NCBI RefSeq assembly: GCF_003112575.1 | Contig: NZ_BEWC01000003.1 | Span: 372,001 to 436,000, forward strand | From: Streptomyces ardesiacus | GTDB taxonomy: Bacteria; Actinomycetota; Actinomycetes; Streptomycetales; Streptomycetaceae | Length of the DNA stretch: 64,000 bases | Direction: 5' to 3' | In this document: one piece after another, positions 61,965 through 64,000 of the stretch | How the letters are laid out: each line of letters starts with the position of its first letter | Position numbering within the stretch: the stretch's first letter is position 1 | Translations under genes and position numbers: made by a program | Notes under the pieces: generated by a model | The model's database searches: none | The model's input: only the letters and a program-made list of their open reading frames with translations | Told to the model about the DNA's origin: nothing

Positions 61965-62539
61965 CGACCGCCCCGGCCTCGCAGCGGGGCTCCGTCGACG
62001 GGCTGGGCTCCTCCCTGCCCATCGCCTCCATGCTCCCGGCCGTCTTCGCCGACGACGACCTCGCGCTGCGCTTCGTCGGCGGACTCGACGACGTCCTCGC
62101 CCCCATCCTCAGCGTCCTGGACTGCCTCGACACCTACTTCGACCCCGCCCTCACCCCGGCCGACTTCGCCCAGTGGCTCGGCACCTGGGTCGGTGCCGAA
62201 ACCGACGGCACCGAACCCGAGGACCGGCTGCGCGCCGCCGTCGCCGCCGCCACCCGCCTGCACCGCGTACGCGGCACCCGGCAAGGACTCTCCGAAGCCG
62301 TACGGCTGGCCTTCGGCGTCGAACCGGAGATCACCGAGAGCGGCGGCGCCGCATGGAACGCCCGCCCCCTCGGCCCCTTCCCCGGCCGCCCCCGCCCCTA
62401 CCTGCACGTCGCCCTCCGGCTGCCCGACCCGAAACCGGCCGACACCCACCGGCTGGACGCCCTCGTCGCCGCCGCCCGCCCCGCCCACATGCCCTACACG
62501 GTCGAAGTGACCGCCTCCGAAAGGACCCCGGAGAGATGA
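61961..62539 (+). CDS. baseplate wedge/tail protein I-like (Cis12-like)
   Basis: 192 aa from GTG 61961. Tail protein I-like features are SLPIASMLPAVFADDDLALR, YFDPALTPADFAQWLGTWVG and LRAAVAAATRLHRVRGTRQG. It should complete the baseplate wedge with the J-like protein. It is shorter than the AFP/PVC Cis12, which usually has about 900 residues, so it represents a minimal wedge. It is coupled to the CisA-like gene by a 4-nt overlap (ATGA). Confidence 0.9.
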   Translation: MTTAPASQRGSVDGLGSSLPIASMLPAVFADDDLALRFVGGLDDVLAPILSVLDCLDTYFDPALTPADFAQWLGTWVGAETDGTEPEDRLRAAVAAATRLHRVRGTRQGLSEAVRLAFGVEPEITESGGAAWNARPLGPFPGRPRPYLHVALRLPDPKPADTHRLDALVAAARPAHMPYTVEVTASERTPER

Positions 62540-63891
62540 CCACGCAGAACTGCGCCGAGTGCGGCACCCGCGCGGAACCGGGCCAGTCCTTCTGCGACGC
62601 GTGCGGCGCCGTACTGAGCTGGGACCAGGCCCGCGGCGCCCAGTCCGCCACCGCCAAGCCCGACCGCGGCCCCGCCTTCGACGCCTTCGGCAACGCCGGC
62701 GTCCCCCCGGCCCGCACCGACCGCCCCGCCACCGCGCCCGCACCCGACGAACCGGCCGCGGGCACCCCGGGCGACAGCCCCGCCCCGCCCCGGTCCCCCC
62801 ACACGGCGGACACTCCGGACGCCCCGGACCCCGACGACGGCACCACGGCGGGCGGGGCCGGCCGACCCGCCGGCACCGGTGCTGGCACCGGCGCCGGCAC
62901 CCGCACCGGCGAACCCGCCACCGACGAGACGGCCCCCACCGCCCCGGTGCCCGCCGCCGCGGCCCCGGGCGCCCTCACCGACACCATGTCCGACCGCGCC
63001 CGCTCCCTCCTCGTCCCCGTCGCCGACCCCGAGGCACCGGCCCCCACACCGCCCCCGGCCGTCGCCCCCGTCCTGCCCGGCCGCCCCGACGCCGACCGCC
63101 CCCAGGTCCGCGCCCCCGGCCACCAGCCCGACATCGCCAACGGCCCGCCCTGCCCCTGGTGCTCCACCCCCAACCGCCCCGACCGCCACTACTGCGCCCG
63201 CTGCGCCATGCCCCTCGCCGCGAGCAACGACCAGGACCCCGGACGCGCCCCCTGGTGGCGCCGCCTCTTCGGCGGACGACGCCGGGAAACCCCCTGGGCC
63301 GGCGACCGCCCCCGCCTGCGCCGCGTCTTCGACCGCATCGGCACCTGGATCACCATCGCGGTCGTCGGCTCCCTCGCCGTCCTCGGCTTCGTCTACGTCC
63401 CCGACGGCATCGACAACACCCGCGACCACTTCGCCAAGCGCGCCCCCGTCTCCCCCGACGGCATCAAGGCCTCGCACTCCTTCCCCGGCCACAAGCCCGA
63501 ACTCCTCATCGACAAGCTCAGCAACACCTGGTGGGGCCCCGGCATCTCGGAGTCCGGCCAGGGCGAATGGGTCGAGGCCACCTTCACCGAGCCGACCCGC
63601 CTGCTGGACGTGATCATCACGCCCGGCGTCTCCTCCCGGGCCAACAAGCTCCAGGAATCGGCCCTGCCCCACCGCATCAAGGCGACCATCACCATGAAGG
63701 ACGGCTCGATCAAGACCCGCGACCTCACCCTCGACCAGGGCGCCGGCGGCCAGCGGCGCCCCTTCCGCGTCGGCGAGGTCACCAAGGTCCGCTTCACCAT
63801 CGAGTCCGCCCACGCCGCCTCCGCCGACAAGCAGGTCGCCATCGCCGAGATCGAGTTCTTCGGCCCCTCCAGCGCCAACCGCTCCTCCTGA
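62536..63891 (+). CDS. cisA: CisA-like membrane protein of the CIS locus
   Basis: 451 aa from ATG 62536. Two zinc-ribbon-like units are present: CAECGTRAEPGQSFCDACG near residues 5-24 and CPWCSTPNRPDRHYCARC near 205-222. A Pro/Ala/Thr-rich linker lies between them. A single membrane helix is at about 270-290 (WITIAVVGSLAVLGFVYVP). The outer C-terminal domain resembles discoidin/F5-8 type C modules (LSNTWWGPGISESGQGEWVE, RLLDVIITPGVSSRANKL). In S. coelicolor a membrane protein CisA lets cytoplasmic CIS particles act at the membrane and cause cell death. Position as last gene of the operon and topology fit that role. Confidence 0.85.
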   Translation: MTTQNCAECGTRAEPGQSFCDACGAVLSWDQARGAQSATAKPDRGPAFDAFGNAGVPPARTDRPATAPAPDEPAAGTPGDSPAPPRSPHTADTPDAPDPDDGTTAGGAGRPAGTGAGTGAGTRTGEPATDETAPTAPVPAAAAPGALTDTMSDRARSLLVPVADPEAPAPTPPPAVAPVLPGRPDADRPQVRAPGHQPDIANGPPCPWCSTPNRPDRHYCARCAMPLAASNDQDPGRAPWWRRLFGGRRRETPWAGDRPRLRRVFDRIGTWITIAVVGSLAVLGFVYVPDGIDNTRDHFAKRAPVSPDGIKASHSFPGHKPELLIDKLSNTWWGPGISESGQGEWVEATFTEPTRLLDVIITPGVSSRANKLQESALPHRIKATITMKDGSIKTRDLTLDQGAGGQRRPFRVGEVTKVRFTIESAHAASADKQVAIAEIEFFGPSSANRSS

Positions 63892-63901
63892 CCCCGCCGG
63901 A

Positions 63902-63935
63902 GCCCCGCCGCCGGGCACACCCCGGCCGGCGGGGC
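63902..63935 (+). terminator. terminator of the CIS structural operon
   Basis: Hairpin with arms GCCCCGCCGCCGG and CCGGCCGGCGGGGC, one bulged base, 10 nt after the CisA-like stop. The remaining DNA to 64000 is too short to assign; an ATG at 63994 could begin another gene. Confidence 0.75.
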
Positions 63936-64000
63936 CCCACCCGAACGGACGCCACACCATGCGTCCCCCGCCCGGCCGCCAGAGGCTGAGGCCATGCCCA

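Noticed and set aside
39660..63891. A prophage
   Set aside because: There is no capsid, terminase, integrase, lysis gene or attachment repeat. The DUF4255, AAA+ and DUF4157 genes mark a contractile injection system.

Overview
The window is high-GC actinobacterial DNA and almost certainly comes from Streptomyces. GTG starts are common and many genes are one-gene transcription units. Recognisable regulatory sites include a CIRCE-type groEL operator, DasR dre boxes, a SoxR box, BldD- and Crp-like sites and a perfect Streptomyces-type parS. From memory, the gene order resembles the S. coelicolor/S. lividans chromosome around groEL2 - otsA - nagKA - cdgB - terD - senS/senR/hbpS, ending in a contractile injection system (CIS) cluster. 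No database search was possible.

Layout: (1) 0-7.2 kb, all on the minus strand: a carboxylesterase cut by the window edge, an old-yellow-enzyme reductase, a two-gene cassette (a small EACC1-like protein plus a caspase fused to a GroEL-like chaperonin domain), groEL and a cold-shock gene. (2) 7.6-9.5 kb: a MoaD/ThiS-like sulfur carrier and a threonine-synthase-like enzyme behind a SAM riboswitch, which suggests sulfur or methionine metabolism rather than threonine synthesis. (3) 9.6-14.9 kb: glucosyl-3-phosphoglycerate synthase, trehalose synthesis (otsA, otsB), two lipoproteins and a DUF3263 gene. (4) 14.9-19.5 kb: an amino-sugar island with a solute-binding lipoprotein divergent from nagK-nagA across two dre-like boxes, then a PfkB kinase. 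(5) 19.6-30.2 kb: a membrane protein, a GAF-PAS-GGDEF diguanylate cyclase, a flavin reductase, ArfB, TerD, SenR/SenS/HbpS redox sensing, parS, an M1 metallopeptidase and small conserved genes. (6) 30.3-35.3 kb: an FAD oxidoreductase, a SoxR-box-controlled quinone oxidoreductase, an MFS pump and an APH-like kinase.

(7) 35.3-63.9 kb: a complete-looking cytoplasmic-type CIS locus. Two LuxR-type regulators precede the cap protein (DUF4255) and an AAA+ ATPase. A minus-strand block follows, encoding two near-duplicate membrane-anchored lectin-like proteins, a DUF4157 protease-like protein and a 965-aa coiled-coil protein. A long plus-strand operon then encodes sheath, tube, small assembly proteins, a 1353-aa Pro/Ala-rich VQR-repeat protein, tube initiator, LysM hub protein, VgrG-like spike, gp25, baseplate J, a wedge protein and a CisA-like membrane protein.

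The two least conventional systems are the caspase-chaperonin fusion with its EACC1 partner beside groEL, and the SAM-riboswitch-controlled ThrC-like/sulfur-carrier pair. Within the CIS locus, the accessory minus-strand block and the shared short (V/I/L)QR motifs are the least explained parts.
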